Positions 10,401 to 16,925 of a DNA stretch of 64,000 bases are shown in pieces. The position numbers and the translations under genes are program-made. The notes below the pieces were generated by a model that was given only the letters and a program-made list of their open reading frames with translations, was not told the origin of the DNA and did not search any database. The DNA comes from JAJTFW01 sp903922455 (GTDB lineage Bacteria; Bacteroidota; Bacteroidia; AKYH767-A; OLB10), in assembly GCA_943329665.2 (NCBI GenBank), contig CALQEU020000016.1, positions 13,172 through 77,171 on the forward strand, written 5' to 3'. The number at the start of each line of letters is the position of its first letter. Position 1 is the stretch's first letter.

Positions 10401-10834
10401 TGCGTATTCCCGAAGAATACATTCAAAACATTGCGGAGCGACTACATTTATATAAAGAATTAGATGAAATTGAAACCGAAGAAAAATTAATTCAATTTGC
10501 CGCACAATTAAAAGATCGATTTGGACCTGTACCACAACAAGTGTTTGTTTTGATGGATACTATTCGACTACGATGGCAAGCAAAACAATTAGGATTTGAA
10601 AAAATTCTTTTAAAAAATAGAACATTAAAAGCTTATTTTATTTCCAATCAAAAGTCGGCCTATTTCCAAAGTCCATTATTTTCATCCATTCTAAAATTCG
10701 TTCAATTACATCCACGTGCATGTAAAATGAAAGAAGACAAAGGAAAATTAAGCTTGACATTAGTAAACATTGGAAGTGTAAAAGAAGCTATTCGACTTTT
10801 GGATCGAATGATGGAAAAAGAACCTGTCACTTAA
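7463..10834 (+). CDS. mfd: transcription-repair coupling factor
   Basis: 1123 residues. Mfd removes RNA polymerase stalled at lesions and recruits UvrA. The domain order is complete: an N-terminal UvrB-like module (with SIRGGIMDIYSY near 175-190), the RNA-polymerase-interaction/CarD-like domain (ITHIDHGVGRFAGLE, near 450), a RecG-type superfamily-2 motor with Walker A GDVGFGKTE (near 590) and DEEQKFG (near 694), the QMRGRVGR motif VI, and a C-terminal TRCF domain. The start is TTG at 7463: an in-frame TAA lies at 7457-7459 and no ATG occurs before the conserved fold begins, so a UUG start is effectively forced. Confidence 0.96.
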   Translation: MDLNSVLQKLLDQPQSRRLEKLLFKSEFNRIHLAGLTGSSDALLLAAFFKEHRHPALFIFGDRVEAAYFQNDLENILGVGRAVLYPSSYKKPYQIDLPDNGNILQRAEVLTRINKTRDHFIVVTDAEAALERVITKKTLERNTLDIKVGEKFTFDFLMEFLQENKFERIDFVFEPGQYSIRGGIMDIYSYAHELPFRIELNGDKIESIRSFDPSTQLSEQSMGFVTLIPNIQSGLITEEHESFFDFLPDNTIIYTKDLHYSLTSIQASMEMVIEKYGNEIKIDDEQAVRKVNDLFDTPEVFKEKLEKHIIVELGNKPYYQPEELITYSTKPQPHFNKNFGLLLDDLFVNQKKAYTNFLFSESAKQSERLYSIFEDLPKSEENKGVELKFHTIHTALHQGFIHDDLKIICYTDHQIFNRYHRFRLKKNYSKSEAITLKELYSLKPGDFITHIDHGVGRFAGLETIDANGKQQEAIRLVYRDNDILYISIHSLHRIARYSSKDGEAPSLNKLGSTAWSTLKQKTKKKVKDIAKELIELYAKRRAQKGFAFTKDSYLQTELEVSFMYEDTPDQSKSTNDVKRDMEKDFPMDRLICGDVGFGKTEIAIRAAFKAICDGKQVAILVPTTILALQHYRTFSERLKEFPCTIDYLNRFKSTMQQTNTLKRLAEGKIDIIIGTHRILSKDVIFKDLGLMIIDEEQKFGVAAKEKLKSIRVNVDTLTLTATPIPRTLQFSLMGARDLSIINTPPPNRHPVTTEVHVFNEHLIKEAINLEISRGGQVFFVHNRVQDIHDIEAMIRRLCPDVRTSVGHGQMDGSKLEEVLVNFIEGDSDVLIATTIIESGLDISNANTIIINNAHYFGLSDLHQMRGRVGRSNKKAFCYLLAPPLTVLTSEARQRLKAIEEHADLGSGFNVAMKDLDIRGAGNMLGGEQSGFISDIGFEMYHKILDEAIQELKESDFNHLFPPEENQTFVRDCQIDSDMEMRIPEEYIQNIAERLHLYKELDEIETEEKLIQFAAQLKDRFGPVPQQVFVLMDTIRLRWQAKQLGFEKILLKNRTLKAYFISNQKSAYFQSPLFSSILKFVQLHPRACKMKEDKGKLSLTLVNIGSVKEAIRLLDRMMEKEPVT

Positions 10835-11039
10835 TTATATTCTATTAAATTTTGTTTGAAATCTTTACAATATTTATTTAAAGAAATTCAATTGACTTTC
10901 GATTTCTGAATTAAACTCGAAGTCCAAACAGTCCACTATTTTGTGTTTTTCGCCCCATTTCATCGTCTATTTGCCAAAAACAATGGGCTAAAAGTACTTT
11001 GTTGCCCGAACTTTGAGTTATATCAAAAAATAGAAAAAA

Positions 11040-11135
11040 ATGAAAACTGTATCCATTCTCATTATTGCATTGGGCATATTATGTATAATATGGCAACAAT
11101 ATCTTGATGTAAGAGCAAAGAATACCAATTCCTAA
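11040..11135 (+). CDS. 31-residue single-helix membrane protein
   Basis: The ATG at 11040 opens a 31-codon frame ending in TAA at 11133. The product is a charged N-terminus (MKT), one hydrophobic helix at about 4-18 (VSILIIALGILCIIW), and a polar tail (QQYLDVRAKNTNS). An A-rich stretch just upstream (ATAGAAAAAAA) resembles Bacteroidota translation-start context. It could be a small membrane regulator or a chance frame. The sharp hydrophobic/polar partition and the similar design of the frame at 11945 favour a real gene. No known family recognised. Confidence 0.45.
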   Translation: MKTVSILIIALGILCIIWQQYLDVRAKNTNS

Positions 11136-11240
11136 TCTCACATTTCAAATGGGTTGATTGCTTATTCAATCCTTCCCTTTTTTCATTACTAAATCTTAAT
11201 TGATTTTCCATCAATTATGCTTTTAATGACTTAGACATAC

Positions 11241-11248
11241 TATCTTTG
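11241..11248 (+). promoter_or_regulatory. -7 promoter element for the SET-domain gene
   Basis: TATCTTTG followed by CA, seven bases before the ATG at 11256. The predicted leader is almost nil. Confidence 0.6.
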
Positions 11249-11255
11249 CAGCCTT

Positions 11256-11843
11256 ATGAAAATTTCTAAAAAGGCTAAAGGTGCTCTAGTCGACTCCAAT
11301 GGAGCAGTAAAAATTAATACCAGTCAAATTCCTAATGCAGGCAAAGGGCTGTTTGCACTCGTTGAATTTAAGCGCGGAGATATTGTATGCGAATATGAGG
11401 GCGAAATTGTGACTTGGGCAGAATGTGAAAAACGTTCTCAAGAGGGTCATGAAGGTTATGCTTTTTTTATGACTAAAAATCGTTGTGTTGATGCTTATTT
11501 TACGCCTTGGGCCTTTGGGCGTTATGCAAATGATGCTAGGGGTGTTGGACGCGTTGAAGGATTAAAAAACAACGCTCAATATGAAATTAAGCGCCGAGAT
11601 GGAGTACAGAAAGTATTTATAGTTGCTACCCGTACGATCCAACCGGGCCAAGAAGTTTTCGTACATTATGGAGATGATTATTGGAGATATTTAGATGGCA
11701 CTCGTGAAATTATTTTAGAACGAGAGCGTCAAAAAAGAAAAGAAAACAAATTGAAAAAATTGGCCATCGAAAATGGAACTAAGCATAATGGTCATACTAA
11801 AACGACTGTTAAAAAAGTGATAAAAGAATTAGAGTTGGCGTAA
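11256..11843 (+). CDS. SET-domain protein (putative protein lysine methyltransferase)
   Basis: 195 residues. The SET fold signatures run in order: GKGLFA (29-34) with EYEGEIV (46-52) for SAM contact, RYANDARG (89-96) in place of the usual RFxNHS pseudoknot motif, a second strand set ending IVATRTIQPGQEVFVHYG, and YGDDYW (138-143) near the catalytic tyrosine. A lysine/arginine-rich tail (about 155-195) follows, compatible with nucleic-acid or histone-like protein binding. Known SET enzymes transfer a methyl group from SAM to lysine; the bacterial target is unknown. It is transcribed alone from the -7 element at 11241 and lies between two genes for tiny membrane proteins. SET domains are sporadic in bacteria, so transfer is possible. 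Confidence 0.85.
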   Translation: MKISKKAKGALVDSNGAVKINTSQIPNAGKGLFALVEFKRGDIVCEYEGEIVTWAECEKRSQEGHEGYAFFMTKNRCVDAYFTPWAFGRYANDARGVGRVEGLKNNAQYEIKRRDGVQKVFIVATRTIQPGQEVFVHYGDDYWRYLDGTREIILERERQKRKENKLKKLAIENGTKHNGHTKTTVKKVIKELELA

Positions 11844-11852
11844 TTTTTATTA

Positions 11853-11874
11853 AATCAACAATTACTTGTTGATT
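11853..11874 (+). terminator. weak stem-loop after the SET gene
   Basis: AATCAACAA, loop TTAC, TTGTTGATT gives a 9-bp A/T-rich stem ten bases after the stop codon. The following GATTTAACTATTTTT is a poor U-tract, so terminator function is uncertain. Confidence 0.35.
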
Positions 11875-11894
11875 GATTTAACTATTTTTAAACA

Positions 11895-11922
11895 TTGCAC
11901 TGACTTTTTTGGTATATTTTTG
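11895..11922 (+). promoter_or_regulatory. complete Bacteroidota promoter for the small protein at 11945
   Basis: TTG at 11895-11897 (-33 element), 17 bases, then TATTTTTG at 11915-11922 (-7 element) followed by CA. This is the best two-part housekeeping promoter in the window. Confidence 0.6.
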
Positions 11923-11944
11923 CATCCAACAAAGACAGAAAGAT

Positions 11945-12046
11945 ATGATGAACGTTTCGATAGCGATAGTGGTTATAACCTTTGCCTTGGTTATTTACAG
12001 TCAGATTACAGATTCCTTTTTTAGTCGTAAAAGGTCGAACGACTAA
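11945..12046 (+). CDS. 33-residue single-helix membrane protein
   Basis: The frame opens at ATG 11945 (a second ATG follows directly) and stops with TAA at 12044. The product has a short N-terminus, one hydrophobic helix (SIAIVVITFALVIY, about 5-18) and a basic tail ending FFSRKRSND. The positive charges after the helix predict N-out topology. A two-part promoter lies 22 bases upstream, and an AAGACAGAAAGA stretch precedes the start. The terminator at 12127 would close the transcript. No family recognised. Its similarity in design to the frame at 11040, on the other side of the SET gene, is notable. Confidence 0.55.
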   Translation: MMNVSIAIVVITFALVIYSQITDSFFSRKRSND

Positions 12047-12126
12047 ATTGATTTTCGATTCCTTAAAAATACCTTTATGCGAATTTTAATTTTTCGCAAG
12101 TAATTAAAGCCTCCTATAGTTGTGTT

Positions 12127-12155
12127 ATCCCCATAATCGGGGATTTCTTTTTTAT
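12127..12155 (+). terminator. intrinsic terminator
   Basis: ATCCCC, loop ATAATC, GGGGAT, followed by TTCTTTTTTATT. This is a classic hairpin plus U-tract. It closes the small-protein transcript about 80 bases after its stop codon and insulates the sigma-54-like promoter just downstream. Confidence 0.75.
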
Positions 12156-12163
12156 TGAGCATT

Positions 12164-12181
12164 TTGGCACAAGCCTTGAAA
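12164..12181 (+). promoter_or_regulatory. sigma-54-like (-24/-12) promoter for the DUF4476 gene
   Basis: TTGGCAC, five bases, TTGAAA. The sigma-54 consensus is TGGCAC-N5-TTGC; here the -24 half is perfect and the -12 half reads TTGA. The site starts nine bases after the upstream terminator's T-run and 58 bases before the ATG. The same arrangement recurs at 13140-13157, and I found no third copy in the window. Confidence 0.55.
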
Positions 12182-12208
12182 CTAGCTTTTTAAACTAATT
12201 AAAACATT

Positions 12209-12214
12209 AGGAGG
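12209..12214 (+). promoter_or_regulatory. strong Shine-Dalgarno site for the DUF4476 gene
   Basis: AGGAGG, seven bases before ATG 12222. Bacteroidota rarely use Shine-Dalgarno pairing, and most genes in this window have only A-rich leaders or none, so this site stands out and fixes the start. Confidence 0.7.
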
Positions 12215-12221
12215 ACAAAAA

Positions 12222-12941
12222 ATGAAAAACATGATCTCTACTTTAGTAATCGCTTGCATCTTATCAGTAAATGCAAATGCAGATCACCGCTTGTCAGACC
12301 TCCACATTAGGAAATTTGACAATGCTCCGGTCTTGGTACAGTTAGACAATCAATTCGTAGACAACCCAGGACCCGTTAAAAAGATTAACAATTTAGAAGC
12401 CGGAAGGTATCGATTAAAGATCTGGACCATCCAACATCCTTATCACTATAATCCAGGCTTTAGAAGATTACTTTATAATGGATTTATTGATGTACCTGCG
12501 GGTGCTGAAGTTCGAGCTATGTTAACTAAAAACAATACCATTCGCATCAACCAAGTCATTCCGAACTTTGTTCCTGTACCTGTTGACCCTAATTGCAATC
12601 CTTACGCTCCATTCAATCCAACTCCAGTTGGATATCAGTCACAACATCACCTGATGTTGCCTGCTGAATTCAATGCGTTATTAAATACAATTGATAATCA
12701 AAGTTTCGAAAGCACTAAAATGGTGATTGCGAAACAAGCCATTAGAGACCATGAAATGATGACTACATCGCAAGTGATAGACTTAATGAATTTATTGAGT
12801 TTTGAATCGAGCAAATTAGAATTAGCAAAGTATGCCTATCAATATACCGTTGATCGACACAAGTACTTTCAACTGTTTAATCATTTCTCCTTTGATAGTA
12901 GTGTAAGGGCATTAAGCGATTATATGGATCGATTCTCCTAA
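12222..12941 (+). CDS. exported DUF4476-domain protein
   Basis: 239 residues. A signal peptide (1-20, ending VNANA) is followed by an N-terminal beta-rich half (about 25-125) with short lysine- and proline-containing loops, and a C-terminal helical repeat domain (about 145-236) matching DUF4476: recurring FESxKxxxAKxA units separated by about 35 residues, such as SFESTKMVIAKQAI and SFESSKLELAKYAY. DUF4476 proteins are common in Bacteroidota and their function is unknown; the repeat resembles a compact helical solenoid. It is the only gene in the window with both a sigma-54-like promoter and a canonical AGGAGG, so it is probably a strongly induced envelope protein (inference). It is monocistronic, followed by the hairpin-array RNA. 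Confidence 0.8.
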   Translation: MKNMISTLVIACILSVNANADHRLSDLHIRKFDNAPVLVQLDNQFVDNPGPVKKINNLEAGRYRLKIWTIQHPYHYNPGFRRLLYNGFIDVPAGAEVRAMLTKNNTIRINQVIPNFVPVPVDPNCNPYAPFNPTPVGYQSQHHLMLPAEFNALLNTIDNQSFESTKMVIAKQAIRDHEMMTTSQVIDLMNLLSFESSKLELAKYAYQYTVDRHKYFQLFNHFSFDSSVRALSDYMDRFS

Positions 12942-13139
12942 CAAGAGTTCAAATCCAATCGTTAAACTTCGCGACTTATAGATAGAATTGCCAATAAACT
13001 TTGAAACTAAATCTTAATTAAAACGTAAAGTTGCACTACTAATTAACAGGTTATCTACTTAAATTGAATTGACATACTAACCGTTCTCTCACCTTCGTTA
13101 TTAAATCAAGAAGTGAAAACAGTCTCAAAAATTAAGTCT

Positions 13140-13157
13140 TTGGCACGGATATTGAAA
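13140..13157 (+). promoter_or_regulatory. sigma-54-like (-24/-12) promoter ahead of the hairpin array
   Basis: TTGGCAC, five bases, TTGAAA, identical in layout to 12164-12181 including the TTGA -12 half. Transcription would start near 13166, about 30 bases before the first hairpin of the array. Confidence 0.5.
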
Positions 13158-13197
13158 TTAGCAAAAAGTAATTAGTTCTTTAAATCTGAAACTTAAG

Positions 13198-13489
13198 CGT
13201 CCCGTAAGACGAAAAAATATTAACCCTGACCCGTAAGTCGGGAATTAAAAAACAAAGTCCTGACCCGTAAGTCGGGAATTAAAAAACAAAATCCTGACCC
13301 GTAAGTCGGGAATTAAAAAACAAAACCTGACCCGTAAGTCGGGTATCAAAAAACAAAACCTGACCCGTAAGTTGGGAAATTAAAAACAAAGTCCTAACCC
13401 GTAAGTTGGGATCGATAGAAAAAGGTTGCTGACCCTTTATAATCAGAACTTATCAGAACAAACCCTGACCCGTAAGTCAGGGTTTTTTT
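13198..13489 (+). repeat. tandem hairpin array, period 33-36 bp, invariant loop CCGTAA
   Basis: The CCGTAA loops begin at 13202, 13231, 13265, 13299, 13332, 13365, 13399 and 13470. A degenerate unit (CTGA...TCAG) sits at about 13429-13446. Most stems read CCTGAC/GTCGGG with a central T-G wobble. At 13393-13410 the stem is CCTAAC/GTTGGG, so both partners of one pair changed (G-C to A-T) and pairing is kept. The first stem is CGTC/GACG. The last is AACCCTGAC/GTCAGGGTT, perfect and followed by T's. It is not a CRISPR: the linkers are repeated, not unique spacers. Confidence 0.85.
13461..13489 (+). terminator. intrinsic terminator closing the hairpin array
   Basis: AACCCTGAC, loop CCGTAA, GTCAGGGTT running into seven T's. 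The 9-bp stem is perfect and reuses the array's loop. From here to the korA promoter at 13786 (about 300 bases of A/T-rich DNA) I see no gene or structure. Confidence 0.85.
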
Positions 13490-13785
13490 ACTCATCCTTG
13501 TGAGTACAATTAAATTTCGCAATAATTATTTTCATTGAATGCGATACCTCACTCTCTATAAAATCCTTTATTAATTTGAAAGTAGAGTTTTTCATATTCT
13601 TACAAATTCGAAATTTTAGTTTACCACATTTGAATTATTTGGATCTATCTCCAATTGTCAATAAAAAAACGTCTTTTATGATATTTCACCCAACGATCTT
13701 ATAAATAATTGAAAAGCAATCGCATCAAAACGACATTAAAAAGTAAAGAGTTTATAAAAGTTAATTAAATAACGCTAAAATCTCG

Positions 13786-13793
13786 TATTTTTG
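13786..13793 (+). promoter_or_regulatory. -7 promoter element for korA
   Basis: TATTTTTG followed by CA, 29 bases before the korA ATG. Confidence 0.6.
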
Positions 13794-13822
13794 CACCTTA
13801 TTAAAGAGATTCTACAATCAAT

Positions 13823-15667
13823 ATGGCCGCTAATCAAAAAGTACTAGACCGAGTAATCATCAAATTTGCAGGAGACTCCGGAGATGGGATGCAACTAACC
13901 GGAACTCAATTTACAAACACAGCAGCGATGCTTGGTAATGATTTGAGTACATTCCCCGATTTCCCTGCAGAAATTCGTGCCCCACAGGGTACCATTCCAG
14001 GAGTTTCTGGATATCAGTTACACTTTGGTTCTGTAAACATTTTCACACCTGGAGATGAATGTGATGTTTTGGTAGCTATGAATGCAGCGGCATTAAAAGC
14101 CAACCTTCGCCATTTGCGCAAGGGCGGAACCATCATTGCTAATTCGGATGGTTTTGATCCGAAAAACTTAAGACTGGCTGCTTATGCTGACGGAATAAAT
14201 CCGATCACAGATGGGTCTCTTGAAAATTTTAGACTCATCACCATCGATGTGACCAAGATGACTCGTGCAGCGCTTACTGAATCGGGGATGGGAATCAAGG
14301 AAATCGACCGTGCAAAAAACATGTTCGTATTGGGATTCCTTTATTGGATGTACAATCGCGAATTAAATTATACTGAGAATTTCCTGAATGAAAAATTTGG
14401 TAAAAAGCCAGATGTACTAGAGGCAAATCTTAAAGTTCTAAAAGCAGGATACAATTTTGGTGAGACCAGCGAAACGATTGCTGATCGATACATTGTAAAT
14501 CCTGCTCCAATGGCTACTGGAACCTATCGAAATATCATGGGTAACCAAGCTACGGCACTTGGACTTATTGCTGCATCACAAAAATGTGGTTTAGATTTGT
14601 TCTTAGGCTCTTATCCTATCACTCCCGCTACTGATATTTTACATGACCTTGCCAAGTACAAACATTTCGGCGTTACAACCTACCAAGCGGAAGATGAAAT
14701 TGCAGCTATTTGTTCGGTGATAGGTGCAGCCTTTGGAGGAAAATTAGCCGTAACTACATCTTCAGGACCAGGTATCGCTTTAAAAGGTGAAGCTATGGGA
14801 CTAGGAATGATGTTAGAGTTGCCTATGATCATTATAAATGTACAGCGCGGTGGTCCATCAACAGGTTTACCAACCAAGACGGAGCAGAGTGATTTGTTCC
14901 AAGCGATGTATGGAAGAAATGGGGAAGCTCCGATCCCTGTAATTTGTGCTACTTCACCTGCTGATTGTTTTGCTGCAGTTTATGAATCATGTCGAATTGC
15001 TATTGAGTTTATGACTCCCGTAATTTTCTTAAGCGATGGATACATTGCGAATGGATCGGAACCTTGGAGATACCCACAAGCGGCTGACTTAAAAGAATTC
15101 AAAGGAAATTTCATAACTGAAGTTCCAGAGGGAGGATTTTTACCTTACAAGCGAGATGAAAAACTTTCAAGACCATGGGCCATTCCAGGTGTGAAAGGAT
15201 TGGAGCATCGCATCGGAGGATTAGAAAAAGCACATGAAACTGGAAACATCAGTTATGATCCAGAAAACCATGAATTCATGGTTCGTATGCGTGAAGCAAA
15301 GGTTAATAAAATCGCAGATTACATTCCGTTACAAACCCTAGATAATGGTGCTGAGAAAGGGAAAATTCTTGTCTTAGGATGGGGATCAACTCATGGTGCT
15401 ATTAAAGCGGCCGTGAAAGAGGCTAGAGAAAAAGGAATTGATGTGAGTCATGCACAAATACGCCATCTCAATCCCTTCCCAAAAAACTTAGGAGAGATTC
15501 TTTATAATTTTGATACCATCTTAATTCCAGAAATGAATACGGGTCAGCTCTGTTCTATCATTCGTGATAAGTTCATGGTTCCTGCGATTGGCTTAAACAA
15601 AATCAAAGGAATGCCGTTTTCCACGACGGAAATATTCGCGAAGATTGAAGAACTAGCGAAAAAATAA
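13823..15667 (+). CDS. korA: 2-oxoacid:ferredoxin oxidoreductase, fused gamma-alpha subunit
   Basis: 614 residues. With KorB it oxidatively decarboxylates a 2-oxoacid (2-oxoglutarate or pyruvate class) to the acyl-CoA and reduces ferredoxin in the cytosol. The gamma domain (about 1-200) shows IKFAGDSGDGMQLTG and PDFPAEIRAPQGTIPGVSGYQ. The alpha domain (about 225-600) shows GSYPITPATDI, the TPP-side glutamate in YQAEDEIAAI, TTSSGPGIALKGE, and NVQRGGPSTGLPTKTEQSDL. A gamma-alpha fusion of this length is standard for Bacteroidota KorA. Substrate preference cannot be read from the sequence. korB follows after a 204-base gap that holds a structured palindrome. Confidence 0.94.
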   Translation: MAANQKVLDRVIIKFAGDSGDGMQLTGTQFTNTAAMLGNDLSTFPDFPAEIRAPQGTIPGVSGYQLHFGSVNIFTPGDECDVLVAMNAAALKANLRHLRKGGTIIANSDGFDPKNLRLAAYADGINPITDGSLENFRLITIDVTKMTRAALTESGMGIKEIDRAKNMFVLGFLYWMYNRELNYTENFLNEKFGKKPDVLEANLKVLKAGYNFGETSETIADRYIVNPAPMATGTYRNIMGNQATALGLIAASQKCGLDLFLGSYPITPATDILHDLAKYKHFGVTTYQAEDEIAAICSVIGAAFGGKLAVTTSSGPGIALKGEAMGLGMMLELPMIIINVQRGGPSTGLPTKTEQSDLFQAMYGRNGEAPIPVICATSPADCFAAVYESCRIAIEFMTPVIFLSDGYIANGSEPWRYPQAADLKEFKGNFITEVPEGGFLPYKRDEKLSRPWAIPGVKGLEHRIGGLEKAHETGNISYDPENHEFMVRMREAKVNKIADYIPLQTLDNGAEKGKILVLGWGSTHGAIKAAVKEAREKGIDVSHAQIRHLNPFPKNLGEILYNFDTILIPEMNTGQLCSIIRDKFMVPAIGLNKIKGMPFSTTEIFAKIEELAKK

Positions 15668-15706
15668 ATTATGGGCAACTCTCAAATCCCCGGATACTTC
15701 GTTTTA

Positions 15707-15762
15707 CAAAAATTTTCAAATCCTCATTTACACTTGGTAAACTCCGGTGTTGAAAATTTTTG
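15707..15762. repeat. structured inverted repeat between korA and korB
   Basis: CAAAAATTTTCAA at 15707-15719 and its exact complement at 15750-15762 form a 13-bp stem. Inside, TTTAC (15728-15732) can pair with GTAAA (15737-15741). The flanks (CCCCGGATACTTCG left, GCGAGCCTCGTCATCG right) are unusually G/C-rich for intergenic DNA here. It lies inside a likely operon, so it may be an inserted palindromic element or an mRNA structure tuning the korA:korB ratio. Confidence 0.7.
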
Positions 15763-15871
15763 CGAGCCTCGTCATCGTGGTTTTGATAGTTCGTCTTATT
15801 ATTACCCTTTTCAATAATCCAATGAATTAAAATATTACCAATAACAACGAATTAAAATAATCCCCATAGCT

Positions 15872-16915
15872 ATGTCAGCAACTACCACATCAGCAGAAGA
15901 TAAAAAATTTACGAGTAAAGAACTTGTGACCGACCAAGAAGTACGTTGGTGTCCGGGTTGCGGAGATTATTCCATTCTTAAACAAGTTCAAACTGTAGTT
16001 CCCGACTTAGGAATTCCGAGAGAAGACATCGTTTTCATATCTGGAATTGGATGTTCATCTCGTTTCCCGTACTACATGGAAACTTATGGGATGCACAGTA
16101 TCCATGGTCGTGCTGCCGCGATTGTGAGTGGATTAAAATGTGTTCGTCCAGAGCTTAGTATTTGGATGGTGAGTGGTGATGGGGATTCATTGTCGATTGG
16201 TGGAAATCATTTTATTCATTTGTTGAGAAGAAACTTCGATATCAATTTACTTTTATTCAACAATGAAATTTATGGATTAACAAAGGGACAATATTCACCT
16301 ACTTCACAAGAAGGAAAAGTAACGAAGTCGACACCGATGGGATCAATTGACCATCCTTTCAATCCCATTGCATTAGCATTAGGTGCGAATGGAACTTTTG
16401 TAGCTCGTTCGATGGATCGTGATCCCGTACATTTGAAAGAAATGTTAAAGCGTTCACATGGGCATAAAGGAACTTCTTTTTTAGAAATTTATCAGAACTG
16501 CAATGTTTTTAATGATGGAGCCTTTGAAATTTTCACAGATAAAGGAACCAAGAAATCAGAAACCATTATTATCGAACAAGACAAGCCATTAATTTTCGGA
16601 CATAACGCTGATAAAGGAATTAAACTCGAAGGATTTAAGCCTGTGATTGTAGACTTAAATGTAAATGATAATTCTGCAAATGATTTGTGGATACATGATG
16701 AAAAGGATTTAACTAAAGCTGGAATTTTATCAAGATTCTTTGATCGTCCGGAAGATGGACAAGATCACATGCCACGTCCTTTTGGTGTGTTTTATTCTGT
16801 AGATCGTTCTTGCTATGAAGATGGGCTTAAAGCACAAATTGAATCAGCAAAGAGCCAAAAGAAAGCCGATTTAGATTCTATTTTAAAAGGTAGAGAAACC
16901 TGGGTAATCGGGTAG
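15872..16915 (+). CDS. korB: 2-oxoacid:ferredoxin oxidoreductase, beta subunit
   Basis: 347 residues. This is the thiamine-diphosphate-binding half of the KorAB enzyme. The N-terminal cysteine motif RWCPGCGDYS (25-34) and GIGCSSRFPYY (58-68) belong to the iron-sulfur and TPP site. The TPP motif is GDGDSLSIGGNH (102-113) with NNEIYGLTKGQYSPTS (about 130-145) closing the Mg-binding segment. The length is typical. It has no promoter of its own that I recognise, so it is probably co-transcribed with korA across the intervening palindrome. Ferredoxin is the expected electron acceptor; no ferredoxin gene is adjacent. Confidence 0.95.
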   Translation: MSATTTSAEDKKFTSKELVTDQEVRWCPGCGDYSILKQVQTVVPDLGIPREDIVFISGIGCSSRFPYYMETYGMHSIHGRAAAIVSGLKCVRPELSIWMVSGDGDSLSIGGNHFIHLLRRNFDINLLLFNNEIYGLTKGQYSPTSQEGKVTKSTPMGSIDHPFNPIALALGANGTFVARSMDRDPVHLKEMLKRSHGHKGTSFLEIYQNCNVFNDGAFEIFTDKGTKKSETIIIEQDKPLIFGHNADKGIKLEGFKPVIVDLNVNDNSANDLWIHDEKDLTKAGILSRFFDRPEDGQDHMPRPFGVFYSVDRSCYEDGLKAQIESAKSQKKADLDSILKGRETWVIG

Positions 16916-16925
16916 GAAATTGCAA

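Larger units (their letters stand above)
13166..13489 (+). ncRNA. predicted ~320-nt hairpin-array RNA with sigma-54-like promoter and intrinsic terminator
   Basis: The region has a promoter-like site at 13140-13157, no open frame (each repeat unit contains TAA), eight short stems with the identical loop CCGTAA, and a perfect terminator at its end. The linkers are A-rich (AATTAAAAAACAAA) and should be single stranded. The layout recalls sponge RNAs such as RsmY/RsmZ, which present many copies of one loop to a binding protein, but the loop is not their ANGGA motif. A protein- or RNA-titrating role is inference. The start coordinate is estimated from the promoter geometry. Confidence 0.5.

Noticed and set aside
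12941..12975. Possible tRNA T-loop (GAGTTCAAATCCAATC)
   Set aside because: No acceptor, D or anticodon arms can be folded around it; no tRNA genes were found in the window.
13198..13489. CRISPR array
   Set aside because: Repeats are regularly spaced, but the intervening sequences are themselves the same A-rich linker rather than unique spacers, and no cas genes are present.
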